Shown piece by piece: positions 1 through 11,909 of a stretch of DNA of 64,000 bases. A model generated the notes under the pieces. It was not told the DNA's origin and searched no databases. It saw nothing but the letters and a program-made list of their open reading frames with translations. Numbering within the stretch: position 1 is the stretch's first letter; each line of letters opens with the position of its first letter. This stretch comes from Warburgia ugandensis (Eukaryota > Streptophyta > Magnoliopsida > Canellales > Canellaceae), in the NCBI GenBank assembly GCA_035236585.1, contig CP141132.1, forward strand, positions 48,859,880-48,923,879, in the 5' to 3' direction. A program made the position numbers and the translations under genes.

Positions 1-728
1 TAACAGCACCCCGTTCTGATTCTACATTATTCTCCTCATCCACATCATCTCAGCAACACATCAGCATTGCCTCATCAATGCGTCATCGCCAAATCAACAC
101 CAAAAAACGTGTTGATGTCGAAGAAGATGGTGGGTGCCAACCACTGTTTGAGGAGGCGACACCACCCTATAAATCCCCCCCTCTACTTCCCCATCACACC
201 TTAGATCCATGCCCGATCGTCTCCTCTTTCTCTTGCCACCTGTTCTCCATTTTTTTTGGTGACTATAACTACGGTTACTACTTGGCCCTATGACAATAAT
301 CTGAGCAGTAGTATTAGATTCACCTACTAAGTATGAGGAATACTCAACCCAATACATTATTTTTATAGATCAACTCAAACAAGAATAGAAGAAGTTTCAG
401 GAAGATTTAGAGTAGCACTCAAGTGGGTGAAGATAAAGACAAATGTAAATGTAAGTATATAAACTCAATGTTTTGGAACATGTATATGTACATCTTACAG
501 CTGGACTGTGAGCAGTGACTGGTAAGACCTTGGATACATTTATTGTATTTTGAGTACACATTATTTTATTTTTCTATGAAGTAATTGAGAGTGGAGGTTT
601 TCAAAGTGGATCTAAAAGCAAAGGTTCTTACTCTACATGGCATTGAATTATTTTTCAAATAGGGCCCGACTTTGCATTGGAAATTAGTTATGCATTTAAA
701 AATGCATGTGAAAACCCAGGTCTTCACA
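1..728 (+). repeat. Array LTR A (left part outside window)
   Basis: The window opens about 290 bp into this LTR, inside the U3 hairpin region. TATAAAT is at 168-174, the R/U5 hairpin near 330-344, and the LTR ends with CTTCACA at 728. A tRNA-Met-type PBS follows at 729-742. The short internal stretch after it is interrupted at 838 by solo LTR A1. Confidence 0.82.
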
Positions 729-837
729 TTTGGTATCTAAGCTCAGTTTTAACCTTTCATAGTTAGTCTTGTATGTACAAGGATTATATACGACTATAAT
801 AGTTAAGAGTAAAATAGATTGAAAGTCTAATACCAAC

Positions 838-3490
838 TGTGACGACCAGGGTTTTCTCATGCATTTTTAAATGAAAAATCTAAATTCCGAAGGGGGGATC
901 CCAATTTGAAAACCATTTTTTATAAAAACCATGCAATGCAGCAGAAAATCTTTAGTTTTTAAACTCATTTTGAAAACCCCGAGTGTCATTTGCTTTCACA
1001 ACAATGAAAGTAGCTTTTGAAAAACTTCAGAAATCATAAATGTTTTTCCCCAGGTCTATCTAGTCACAACACACAGCCCAACTGTAAATAAATACAAATA
1101 CATGTCCAAAGGGTAGAGTGTTTACTTACATGTATAATTGTCTCTTTTTGATTTTTCTTGCTCGTAGCACTAACATAGGCGTCCTCTACTCGTGGATGGA
1201 ACTATCCTGAAAAATGTTAAGGATAGGGTGAGTATATACTATACTCAGTAGGAGTCTCTCACTACTAGTTTTACAATGCATACTACGTTTAAAATCATAT
1301 GCTCTTTAAAACATGTGCATGTTTGAACACTCACGTTCAATATCGATGTCATAAACCATTGTCCAATTGGAATACTAACGACTTAAAGAATCACACAAAC
1401 CAAGTCAAAAATATCATATATATCATAAAGATAATGATATGCATAAAATGCTCAATTGAATCCAACTCATGGATATCTGGTATGGTATGGTCAACCAACC
1501 TCATGTCATGCTATATGCAATGCAAGTAAATCCACGAAACTATAGGGCCCAACTATGCCCACGACCTCACCGTCGTGTGGTCCCCGGGTACCTAAGGACA
1601 CTCGATCATAGCCTTCACGGGGCATATGACACATCGACCTAGTGCCGTGACACCAGTGGTAGCCCCCTGTACCACATGCAGTTGACGTAGGGACGTTGCC
1701 CTTTTTGGGCATGGTACCCATTCCACCTAGTAGTGGTAGAGGCTGGAGGCCAACCCAGACCTCTTGACATAGCTCCCACAAGCTTATTAGCCCAAATCAT
1801 ATAAGATCAAACAAACGAAAACCTCTTTTTCAAAACCTGTCATCTTTGGGTCCCTCACAACTACCTGGCCCACACAACTACCTAGCCCTCACAACTACCT
1901 ACCTAGTGTCTTTTGGGCACTCCTGCGTCTTTTGGTAACCCTCAAGGACATGCAATTTTTCAAGAACTCAATGCTCACAAATCATGCAATATATGCAATT
2001 GTTTGCAAAGCATGTCTATGCATAATATTTTTGTCATATTCATGCTAAATTAAATCATACTAAACAAGTCATATAACTTAAACTTAAAACATGCATTCAA
2101 AACAATCATGGCTCTTTTTAAAAGTCTAGTAGCGATAGAGCACCTACCTCAAAGTCTCCTGGAATCGCGTCCTTTATCATTTCAACCCGTCCCTGGGTCT
2201 CATTTATAAACTCTTGGGTATGAATGGATACAAGGAATCCTTATCAATTTCAATCTATTTAGACTTTAGATCGCTAGATCTGCCTCTAGGGTCCATGGTC
2301 CTTGCCTAATTTATTGTCAGGCTAGATCCTATGATGTGGATCTACTATTCAATAGTTAACCTCTATAAATTATCCATTATTCCTAACTTTAAAGTCTCAT
2401 TAGATCCGCGTGTCCCAGTTCTCACGACACCCGTGCATCCTGGTTGAACAGCGACCGCCTCACGTGCGTGCGCGCCTAAAGGCCGTGCCAGGGACCGCAT
2501 TTTGTACGTGCACATGCATGCTCAAGCGACGCTCTATGACGCGCATCCTGGATGGAATCACATGGACCCACCTTTGGTCGAGTCAGGACCCGTGCCCCAT
2601 GGTGCGTCTCAGCTCCTATGGCACCCCGTGCATCCTGGTCGAGTCAGGACCCGTGCCCCATGTCGCGTGCGCACCCGAACGCCGCACCTGGGACAGTGTA
2701 GGCATTGTTGTATGCTCGAAGCCCATCCCAGGGACCCTGTCCCAGGTGTACGTAGAGCATGGCGTCCCTGGGACGCCTTGTTCATGCAGGGCCGGCCCAA
2801 GCAGGCTTGGAGGGTTTTCCAGCCAAGAAACCCGGCTGGAAAACGGCTGGGAAAGGACCAGATCCGGCATGGATCTGGGCTGAGGGGAGTGAAATGGAGA
2901 GAAAGAAGGTAAGGAGGGGCTTACCTGTAGCCTGGGGATGCCCATCACCGGTGGTGGAACTCCATTTCACTCTAAACCTCCTGCTCACCGAAAAACTCGA
3001 AGAAAGGGCAAAACCCCATTGCCAAGACTGGAAAAAGAGAGGGGCATGGGGAAAATGGCAATGGCCGGCCTGATTTTGGCCTGGCCGTTGCTGGAAAATG
3101 TTGAGGGAAGTTAGGCTTGAGACGGGTTTCCAATTTTGTTGGAAACCCCAGTCTCAAGACGGTCGGGAAATTGTGTTTTTGGAGAGGGGGAGATGGGGCT
3201 TTTTGTTGCCCTGCTATGGCGGTGCTGCCAATGGCGGTGCCGCCCTTGGCGGTGGCAGATCTCTCTGGAAAAATTAGGATTGAGGGTTTCTAGAGAAGTC
3301 TGGAGGTGGAAGACGACAGGGGGTGCCGTTATCAAAACAGCCCCCTACATTTTTCATCTTTTTCGTTTTTCTATTTAAATTCCAGAACTGCCCCTGATCT
3401 TTAAACGGCCGTAACTTCTTCATACGAACTCCGTTTTCAGCGTTCTTTGAGGCGTTGGATTCCATTTTTTTAGTAGAATCTAATAGTACA
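838..3490 (-). mobile_element. Solo LTR, subfamily A, copy 1
   Basis: On the + strand it begins TGTGACGACCAGGG, the reverse complement of the family U5 end. It aligns throughout with 29,425-32,098. Its right border runs straight into array LTR B with no matching target-site duplication, so that border is irregular and approximate. It holds the R/U5 hairpin (1229-1247), the U3 hairpin (3319-3345) and a GC-rich block (about 2,405-2,880) with internal repeats. There are no internal-region genes; open frames in the GC-rich part look fortuitous. Confidence 0.82.
1229..1247 (-). other. R/U5 hairpin, solo LTR A1
   Basis: TGAGTATA, 3-base loop, TATACTCA. An identical stem is in A2 at 29,813-29,831. 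Followed on the sense strand by the CTCACCCTATCC-type text shared with subfamily B. Confidence 0.65.
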
Positions 3491-4116
3491 AAAAACTGTG
3501 GTGATGCCAAAGAAGACGGTGGGTGCCGACCATTGTTTGAGGAGGCAACACCACCCTATAAATGCCCCCCTCTACTTCCCCATCACACCTTAGATCCATG
3601 GCAGATCTTCTCCCCTTTGTCTAGCCACCTATTCTCCATTTTATTTGGTGACTATAACTACAGTTCTCGTTCGGCCCTATGACAATAATTCTAGCAATAG
3701 TATCAGATTCGCCCACTAAGTATGAGGATTACTCAACCCAATACATTATTTTTATAGATCAACTCAACCAGGAATAGAAGAAGTTTTAGGAAGATTTAGA
3801 GTGGCACTCAAGTGGGTGAAGATAAAGCCGAACTTAAATGTAAGTATATAAACTCATTGTTTTGGAACATGTATATGTACATCTTACAGGAGGACTGTGA
3901 GTTGTGACTGGTAAGATCTTGGTACATTTATTGCATTTTTAGTACACATTATTTTATTTTTCTCTGACGTAATTGATAGTGGGGCTTTTCAATGTAGATT
4001 TAAAAACAAAGGTTCTTACTCTACATGGCATTGCATTAATTTTCAAATAGGGCCCGACTTTGCATTGGAAATTAGTTATGCATTTAAAAATGCATGTGAA
4101 AACCTAGGTCATCAGA
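3491..4116 (+). repeat. Array LTR B (3' part)
   Basis: It resumes right after solo LTR A1 near the GTGATGCC.AAGAAGA region. TATAAAT is at 3557-3563, a U5 end near 4116, and the PBS at 4117-4130. It is closest to LTR D, with which it shares private variants such as the TTAGATCCATGG..GATCTTCTCCCC region. Confidence 0.8.
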
Positions 4117-4391
4117 TTTGGTATCAAAGCTCAATTTTATCCTTTCACAGCTAGTCTTGTATGTCCAAAGATTATATACGACTAGAATAGTTAAGAATAA
4201 AATGGATTGAAATTATGAGTAATAGAGATCACTAGAATGGAAATGGTACTAAAAAAAAAACATGAAGAGAGAGAGGAGGGGGGGCGAGTTATTCACAGCC
4301 ATGTTATAAGAACTTGTAATAATTTTACATCAGTAGGAAAGACCTTAGACTAGCACAATAGGAAAGAGAGTATGTTGTTATTCTAAAATAG

Positions 4392-5102
4392 ATGACGCGA
4401 AAAAGAAGCGGAGGTGCAGCCCCAAAGCCTGTAAATCCCCCTACTGATTCTTCTAGATCTTGGAATGGGATGGTAGAAGCCTTTCAACTATTCATGCAAC
4501 ATATGGGGCAGTTGATACCTAATCAATCACAAGCACTTGTGGCGAGACCCTTATCTCCAAAGAGGATTGGTAATTGAATGGAGGTCCAACATGAATGATT
4601 TCAAAAGATTGCACCATCATTCTTTGGTGAAGAGGAGTTAGCAACATTCAAAAAATGGATCTTTGACAATGAAAAGCTGTACATGGCAATGAAAATTTTC
4701 AAAGAAAGGAAGGTTGTCATGGCCAGTTTCGTACTAAATGGTGAAGCAGGCTTTTGGTGGGAACAAGCCGAAAGAACATACTTTAAAGATAATAATGTCA
4801 TTACTTGAGAGGAGTTCAAAACCATATTTAAGGAGAATTATTTTCCATGCCAAGTACAAAAGCGAAAGGATAAAGAATTCATGGATCTAGAGCAAGGCAA
4901 CCTATTTGTGCAGTAATATGAAAATATGTTCACGAGTCTTCGTAGATTTGCATCCAATGTTTGTGTCGCCAAAGAAAAGGATGCAAAAAAGTTTGTTGAT
5001 GGTTTTCACCTTGGATTAAGGAACAAAGTCATAGGATTTCAACCAATCATTATAGAAAAAGCAGTAGAAATGGCTTCTCTTTTTGAAACACTAAATCTCT
5101 AA
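4392..5102 (+). pseudogene. gag remnant, unit B (Ty3/Gypsy, broken)
   Basis: This remnant of the capsid-type Gag lies between PBS and the next LTR. Recognisable motifs of the Retrotrans_gag domain include FWWE, YF.PC, DLEQGNL, and the closing LFETLNL. The chromovirus (Tekay/Del-like) affinity rests on the order of these motifs. It is broken, with several breaks. There is no zinc knuckle and no pol after it. It is nearest in sequence to the gag of unit D. Confidence 0.82.
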
Positions 5103-5151
5103 TTCAAGTAGCTATAGAACCCATCTTTCAATTCCAATCAATCATTATATT

Positions 5152-6143
5152 TGTAATTAATAGAATTTTTGTATTTTATTTATTTTTAAAAATAATTGGA
5201 TTGGACTGGTAGGTAAATGAACTATTTCATTTAAAATATATGAGGTCTGAATTTGTTGAAATTATCTCTATTATTACATTCTACTTGAAAAATGGAATCA
5301 ATGACTCAAAAAACACGAAAAAGGACTTCAGATCAAAATGTTATGAGCATTAGAAGATGAAGGGAATTTCGATAATTAAAAGGTAAAGAATGAAAGTAGG
5401 GGGCTGTTTTGTTAATAGCACCCCCTCCCGACTGTACGTTATTCTCGTCATCCTCACCACGTCAGCAACGCGTTAGCATTCCGTCATCAATGTGTCATGG
5501 CCGCGTCTGCACCAAAAATCATGTTGACGTCGAAGAAAATGGTGGGTGCCGACCACTGTTTGAGGTGTTGACATCACCCTGTAAATCTCGCCCTCTGCTT
5601 CCCCATCACACCTCACATCCATTCACGCTCTTCTCCTGTTCCTTTAGGCACCTACTCTCCAATTTTTTCGGCGACTATAACGACGGTTACTGTTTGGCCC
5701 TAGGACGGTCATCTAAGCAGTAGTATCAAATTAACTTCCTGAGTCTAAGGAATACTCAACCCAATACATTATTTATATAGATCAACTCAAACAGGAATAG
5801 AAGAAGTCCAAGGAAGATTTAGAGTAGCAATCAAGTGGGTGAAGATAAAGGCAAACATAAATGTAAGTATATAAACTCATTGTTTTGGAACATGTATATG
5901 TACATCTTACAGCTGGACTGTGAGCTGTGACTAGTAAGATCTTGGATACATTTATTGTATTTTGAGTACACATTATTTCATTTTTTTTCTGTCAAGTAAT
6001 TGTCAGATGGGGTTTTCAAAGTGGATTTAAAAGTAAAGATTCTTACGCTACATGGCATTGCATTATTTTTCAAATAGGTCCCAACTTTGCATTGGAAATT
6101 AGTTATGCATTTAAAAATGCATGTGAAAACCCAGGTCATCACA
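5152..6143 (+). repeat. Array LTR C (complete, 992 bp)
   Basis: It begins TGTAATTAATAG and ends GTCATCACA, so it has the expected TG...CA ends. The U3 hairpin is at 5399-5425, a TATA-like TGTAAAT at 5580-5586, and a GTAAGT box at 5863-5868. One of the best preserved PBS copies follows at 6144-6157 (TTTGGTATCAGAGC). It resembles LTR E more than its neighbours B and D. Confidence 0.87.
5399..5425 (+). other. U3 hairpin with bulge, LTR C
   Basis: GGGGG + CTGTT, loop TTGTT, AATAG, then CA bulge, then CCCCC. Related hairpins occur in most array LTRs and in subfamily A and B solo LTRs, upstream of the TATA. Confidence 0.65.
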
Positions 6144-6419
6144 TTTGGTATCAGAGCTCAGTTTTATCATTTCACAGCTAGTCTTGTATGTCCAAAGATT
6201 GTATACGAGTAGAATAGTTAAGAATATAATAGATTGAAAGTATGAGTAATAGAGATGACTAGAATGGAAATGGTATTAAAAAAAAAACATGCAAAGAGAG
6301 AGAGAGGGGGGGAGAGTTATTCACAGCCAAGTTATAAGAACCTACAATAACTTTACATCAGTAGGAAAGACCTTAGACTAGCATGATAGGAAAGAGAATA
6401 TGTTGTTATTGTAAAACAG

Positions 6420-7126
6420 ATGCCGCCACAAAGAAGAGGTGCAGCCATAAAGCCTGTAACTCCCCGTACTGATTCTTCTGGATCAAGGAATGGGATGGCA
6501 GAAGCCTTTCAATTATTCATGCAACATATGGGGTAGTTGATGCCTCATCAATCACAAGCACTTGCAGTAAGAACCTTATCTCCAAAGAGAATTGCTAATT
6601 GAATGGAGGCCCAACTTGAACGATTTCAAAAGATTGCGCCATCATTGTCTGGTGAAGAGGAGTCAGTAACAACAAAAAAATGGATCTTTGACCATGAAAA
6701 GTTGTACATGGCTATGAAAATTTTCAATGAAGGAAAGTTGTCATGGCCTGTTTCGTACTAAATGGTGAAGCAGGCTTTGGGTGGGAACAAGGCGAAAGAA
6801 CATACTTTAACTATAATAATGTCACTACTTGAGAGGAGTTCATAACCATATTTAATGAGAAGTATTTTTCGTGCCATGTACGAAAGCAAAAGGAGAAAGA
6901 ATTCATGGATCTAGAACAAGGCAACCTATCTATGCAGCAATACTAAAATAAGTTTAGGAGTCTTGGTAGATTTGCACCCTATGTTTGAGCCACCAAAGAA
7001 AATGATGCAGAAAAGTTTGTTGATGGGTTACACCCTGGATTAAGGAACAAAGTCATAGGATTTCAACCATTCACTATAGCAAAAGCAGTAGAAATGGCTT
7101 CTCTTTTGGAAACACTAAATCTCTAA
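6420..7126 (+). pseudogene. gag remnant, unit C (Ty3/Gypsy, broken)
   Basis: Same position and motif order as the other units, opening at an ATG for MPP. It is broken by several changes. It is closest to unit E (shared variants around the SEEESVT/KKWIFD block), which fits the two-unit higher-order repeat. Confidence 0.8.
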
Positions 7127-7175
7127 TTCTAGTAGCTATAGAACCCCTCTTTCAATTACAATAAATCATTGTGTT

Positions 7176-8153
7176 TGTAATTAACAGAATTTTTATATCT
7201 TATTAAGTTTGAAAAACAATTGGATTGGACTGGTAGGTAAATGATCTATTTAATTTAAAAATTTGTGGTATGAATTTGTTGAAATTATCTCTATTATTAG
7301 ATTCCACTCGAAAAATGGAATTCAACGACTCAAAGAACACGAAAAAGGTCTTCAGATGAAAATGTTATGAGCATTGGAAGATGACTGGAATTTTGGTAAT
7401 TAAAAGGTAAAAAAAGAAAGTAGGGGGCTGTTTTGTTAACCACACCCCCTTCTGACTGTGCATTATTCTCTTCATCCACACCACGTCAGCATTGCATCAT
7501 CAATGCATCATCGCCACATCAGCACAGAAAACCATGGTGATGCCGAAGAAGATGGTGGGTGCCGACCATTGTTTGAGGAGGCGACACCACCCTATAAATC
7601 CCCCCTTCAACTTCCCCATCACACCTTAGATCCATGGAAGATCTTCTCCCCTTTGTCTAGCCACCTGTTCTCCATTTTATTCAGTGACTATAACTATGAT
7701 TACCGTTTGGCCCTATGACAATAATCCAAGCAGTAGTATCAGATTCACCTACTATGTATGAGGAATACTCAACCCAATACATTATTTTTATAGATCAACT
7801 CAAACAGGAACAGAAGAAGTTTCAGGAAGATTTAGAGTGGCACTCAAGTGGGTGAAGATAAAGACAAACGTAAATGTAAGTATATAAACTCATTGTTTTG
7901 GAACATGTATATGTACATCTTACAGGAGGACTGTGAGTTGTGACTGGTAAGATCTTGGATACATTAATTGTATTTTTAGTACACATTATTTTATTTTTCT
8001 GTGAAGTAATTGACAGTGGGGCTTTTCAAAGTGGATTTAAAAGCAAAGGTTCTTACCCTACATGGCATTGCATAAATTTTCAAATAGGGCCCGACTTTGC
8101 ATTGGAAATTAGTTATGCATTTAAAAATGCATGTGAAAACCTAGGTCAACAGA
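7176..8153 (+). repeat. Array LTR D (978 bp)
   Basis: It begins TGTAATTAACAG. A U3 hairpin lies near 7424-7450, TATAAAT at 7593-7599, and the PBS follows at 8154-8167. It pairs with LTR B in the higher-order repeat: TATA to TATA is 4,036 bp. Confidence 0.86.
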
Positions 8154-8430
8154 TTTGGTATCAAAGCTTAGTTTTATCCTTTCACAACTAGTATGTCCAA
8201 AGATTATATACGACTAGAATAGTTAAGAATAAAATGGATTGAAATTATGAGTAATAGAGATGACTAGAATGGAAATGGTACTAAAAACAAAACACGAAGA
8301 GAGATAGAGAGGGGGGCGGGGGCAGAGTTATTCACAACCATGTTATAAGAACCTGCAATAAGTTTACATCAGTAGGAAATGCCTTAGACTAGCACAATAG
8401 GAAAGAGACTATGTTGTTATTGTAAAACAG

Positions 8431-9141
8431 ATGCCGCCAAAAAGACGCGAAGGTGCAGCCCGAAAGCCTATAAATCCCCCTACTGATTCTTCTGGATCTT
8501 GGAATGGGATGGTAGAAGCCTTTCAACTATTCGTGCAACATATGGGGCAGTTGATACCTAATCAATCACAAGCACTTGTGGTGAGGACCTTATCTCCAAA
8601 GAGGATTGGTAATTGAATGGAGGTCCAACTTGAACGATTTCAAAAGATTCCACCATCATTCTTTGGTGAAGAGGAGTTAGCAACATTCAAAAAATGGATC
8701 TTTGACAATGAAAAGCTGTAAACAGCAATGAAAATTTTCAAAGAAAGGAAGGTTGTCATGGCCAGTTTTGTACTAAATGGCGAAGCAGGCTTTTGGTGGG
8801 AACAAGTCGAAAGAACATACTTTAACGATAATAATGTCATTACTTGAGAGGAGTTCAAAACCATATTTAATGAGAAGCATTTTCCATGCCATGTGGGAAG
8901 GCCAAAGGATAAAGAATTCATGGATCTTGAGCAAGGCAAGCTATCTATGCAATAATACGAAAATAAGTTCACGAGTCTTCGTAGATTTGCACCCAATGTT
9001 TGTGCCGCCAAAGAAAACGATGCAAAAAAGTTGGTTGATGGTTTACACCTTGGATTAAGGAACAAAGTCATAGGATTTCAACCAATCATTATAGAAAAAG
9101 TAGTAGAAATGGCTTCTCTTTTTTAAACACCAAATCTCTAA
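8431..9141 (+). pseudogene. gag remnant, unit D (Ty3/Gypsy, broken)
   Basis: It begins with an ATG for MPPKRR and carries the FWWE and EQGK.S motifs. Broken, several breaks. By eye it is about 95% identical to the unit B gag over the first 200 bp, clearly more than to unit C. An open frame on the opposite strand (8640-9071) is only its antisense shadow. Confidence 0.82.
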
Positions 9142-9190
9142 TTCAAGTAGCTATAGAACCCATCTTTCAATTATAATGAATCATTATATT

Positions 9191-10102
9191 TGTAATTAAC
9201 AGAATTTTTATATCTTATTTATTTTGAAAATAATTGGATTGGACTGGTAGGTAAATGAACTATTTAATTTAAAATATATGAGGTCTGAATTTGTTGAAAT
9301 TATCTCTATTATTAGATTCTACTTGAAAAATGGAATCAACGACTCAAAGAACACGAAAAAGGACTTCAGATCAAAATGTTATGAGCATTAGAAGATGAAG
9401 GGAATTTCGGTAATTAAAAGATAAAGAAAGAAAGTAGGGCGCTCCTTCGTTAATAGCACACTGTACGTTATTCTCCTCATCCTCACAATGTCAGCAATGC
9501 GTCATGGGTGCATCTGCACCTAAAATCGTGTTGACGTCAACGAAGATGGTGGGTGCCGACCACTGTTTGAGGCGTTGACACCACCCTATAAATCTCGCCC
9601 TCTGGTTCCCCATCACACCTCACATACATTCGTGATCTTCTCCTCGTCCTTTAGGAACCTGTTCTCCAATTTTTTCGACGACTATAACTACGGTTACTGT
9701 TGGGCCCTATGACGGTCATCTGAGCAGTAGTATCAGATTCACCTGCTGAGTATGAGGAATACTCAACCCAATACATTATTTATATAGATCAACTCAAACA
9801 GGAATAGAAGAAATCTAAGGAAGATTTAGAGTAGCAATCAAGTGGGTGAAGATAAAGACAAACGTAAATGTAAGTATATAAACTCATTATTTTGGAACAT
9901 GTATATGTACATCTTATTGTATTTTGAGTACACATTATTTCATTTTTCTATGAAGTAAATGTCAGATGGGGTTTTCAAAGTGGATTTAAAAGCAAAGATT
10001 CTTACGCGACATGGCATCACATTATCTTTCAAATAGGTTCTGACTTTGCATTGGAAATTAGTTATGCATTTAAAAATGCATATGAAAACACAGGTCATCA
10101 CA
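9191..10102 (+). repeat. Array LTR E (912 bp)
   Basis: Begins TGTAATTAACAG and ends GTCATCACA. TATAAAT is at 9587-9593. A perfect 7-bp stem of the R/U5 hairpin is at 9747-9753 and 9759-9765. The PBS at 10,103-10,116 (TTTGGTATCAGAGC) is well preserved. Confidence 0.86.
9747..9765 (+). other. R/U5 hairpin, LTR E
   Basis: TGAGTAT, loop GAGGA, ATACTCA: a perfect 7-bp stem. The same stem is intact at 39,513-39,531 (LTR M) and 48,459-48,477 (LTR N). Confidence 0.7.
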
Positions 10103-10376
10103 TTTGGTATCAGAGCTCAGTTTTATCATTTCACAGCTAGTCTTGTATGTCCAAAGATTATATACGACTAGAATAGTTAAGAATAAAATAGATTGAAAGT
10201 ATGAGTGATAGAGATGACTAGAATGGAAATGGTATTAAAAAAAAAAAAACATGCAGAGAGAGAGAGAGGGGGGGAGAGTTATTCACAGCCAAGTTATAAG
10301 AACCTACAATAACTTTACATCAGTAGGGAAGACCTTAGACTAGCACGATAGGAAGTATGTTGTTATTGTAAAACAG

Positions 10377-10917
10377 ATGCCGCCAAAAAGAAGAGGAGGT
10401 GCAGCCCCAAAGCCTGTAAATTCCCCTGCTGATTCTTCTGGATCAAGGAATGGGATGGCAGAAGCCTTTCAATTATTCATGCAACATATGGGGTAGTTGA
10501 TCCCTAATCAATCACAAGCACTTGCGATAAGAACCTTATCTCCAAAGTGAATTGCTAATTGAATGGAGGCCCAACTTGAACGATTTCAAAAGATCGCACC
10601 ATCATTCTCTAGTGAAGAGGAGTCAGTAACATCAAAAAAATGGATCTTTGACAATGAAAAGTTGTACACGGCAATGAAAATTTTCAATGAAAGGAAAGTT
10701 GTCATGGCCTATTTCATACTAAATGGGGAAGCGGGCTTTTGGTGGGAACCAGGCGAAAGAACATACTTTAACGATAATAATGTCATTACTTGAGTGGAGT
10801 TCAAAACCATATTTAATGAGAAGTATTTTCCATGCCATGTACGAAAGCAAAAGGAGAAATAATTCATGGATCTAGAACAAGGCAAGCTACCTGTGCAGCA
10901 ATACGAAAATCAGTTCG
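10377..10917 (+). pseudogene. gag remnant, unit E (shorter, broken)
   Basis: Standard opening (MPPKRRGGAAPKPVN) and central motifs (FWWE, YFPCHV, DLEQGKL, QQYEN). This unit is shorter than the others and joins directly to LTR F, which belongs to the right-arm LTR subfamily. Broken, several breaks. Confidence 0.8.
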
Positions 10918-11625
10918 TGGCATCATCACCGTGTCAATACCATGTCGGGGCCGAAAATAGCATCGGCACAAGAAACTGTGCCAGCGTTGAAGAAGATGAT
11001 GGGCGCCAACCACTATTTGCGAAAGCAGCACCGCCAAATAGGGCCCATGCACCACCCTATAAATCCACCACTCTTCCCCATCGCACCTCAAATCCATCCT
11101 CAATCTTCTCCTCTTCCTCGGGGCACTTATTCTCCATTTTTTTTTTCAACTATAACTATGGTTAGTGATTGGCCCTACGATAGTCATCTGAGCAGTAATT
11201 TCAGATTCACCTACTAAGTAAGAGGAATACTCAACCTAATATATTATTCTTACAAATCAACTCAAACAGGAAGAGAAGAAGTACCAAGAAGATTTAGTGC
11301 TGCAATCTAATAAGTGAAGATAAAGACAAACGTAAAAGTAAGTGCATAAAATCATTGTTTTGGAACACGGACATGTACATCATACAATTGGACTGTGAGC
11401 TGTGACTGGATAGATCTGGGATACATTTATTGTATTTTGAGCACACATTATTTTATTTTTCTTTGAAGTAAATGACACTTGTGGTTTTCAAAGTGGATTT
11501 AAAAGCAAAGATTCTTCCATTGCATTGCATTGTATTGCATTGCATTATTTTTCAAATAGGGACCGACACTACATTAAAAATTAGTTATGCATATTAAAAT
11601 GCATGTGAAAACCTAAGTTGTCATC
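10918..11625 (+). repeat. Array LTR F (first of the right-arm subfamily)
   Basis: Contains TATAAAT at 11,058-11,064. It is the first LTR with the GCCAAATAGGGC...GCACCACC block just before the TATA, which LTRs A-E lack and LTRs G-N mostly have. A degraded PBS-like stretch follows at 11,626-11,640. The left border is the unit E/F junction. Confidence 0.76.
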
Positions 11626-11909
11626 GTCAAAATCAAAGCTCAGTTTTACCCTTTAACAGCCAGTCCTGCATGTCCAAATATTATATATGATCAGAATAGT
11701 TAGAAACAAAATAGACTCAAAGTATGAGTTATAGAGATGACTAGAATGGAAATGGTACCAACAACAAAAAAAATAGAGAGAGAGAGAGAGAGAGAGTTAT
11801 TCATAGCCAAGTTATAAGAACTTACAATTAGTTTACATCAATAGTAAAGACTTTCGATTGGCATGACAGAATTCCTCAAAGAGGGTATGCTGTTATTGTA
11901 AAATATATG

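Noticed and set aside
2410-2912. Open frames of 136-157 codons on both strands
   Set aside because: They lie in the GC-rich part of solo LTR A1, occur in several overlapping frames, match no family I know, and the equivalent part of A2 is not open in the same way.
838-3490. Complete retrotransposon between array LTRs A and B
   Set aside because: The 2.65 kb stretch is one antisense LTR of subfamily A. It aligns end to end with the solo LTR at 29,425 apart from its irregular right border and contains no internal region.
5090-5152. Polypurine tract before the array LTR start
   Set aside because: The text before TGTAATTAA is not purine-rich in any unit. A purine-rich AAAGTAGGGGG lies 230 bp inside the LTR, but the homology of termini with the solo LTRs argues against placing the LTR start there.
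8640-9071. 143-codon - strand frame (and similar ones at 33,077, 36,653 and 38,496)
   Set aside because: Each is the antisense shadow of a gag remnant; conservation follows the sense motifs.
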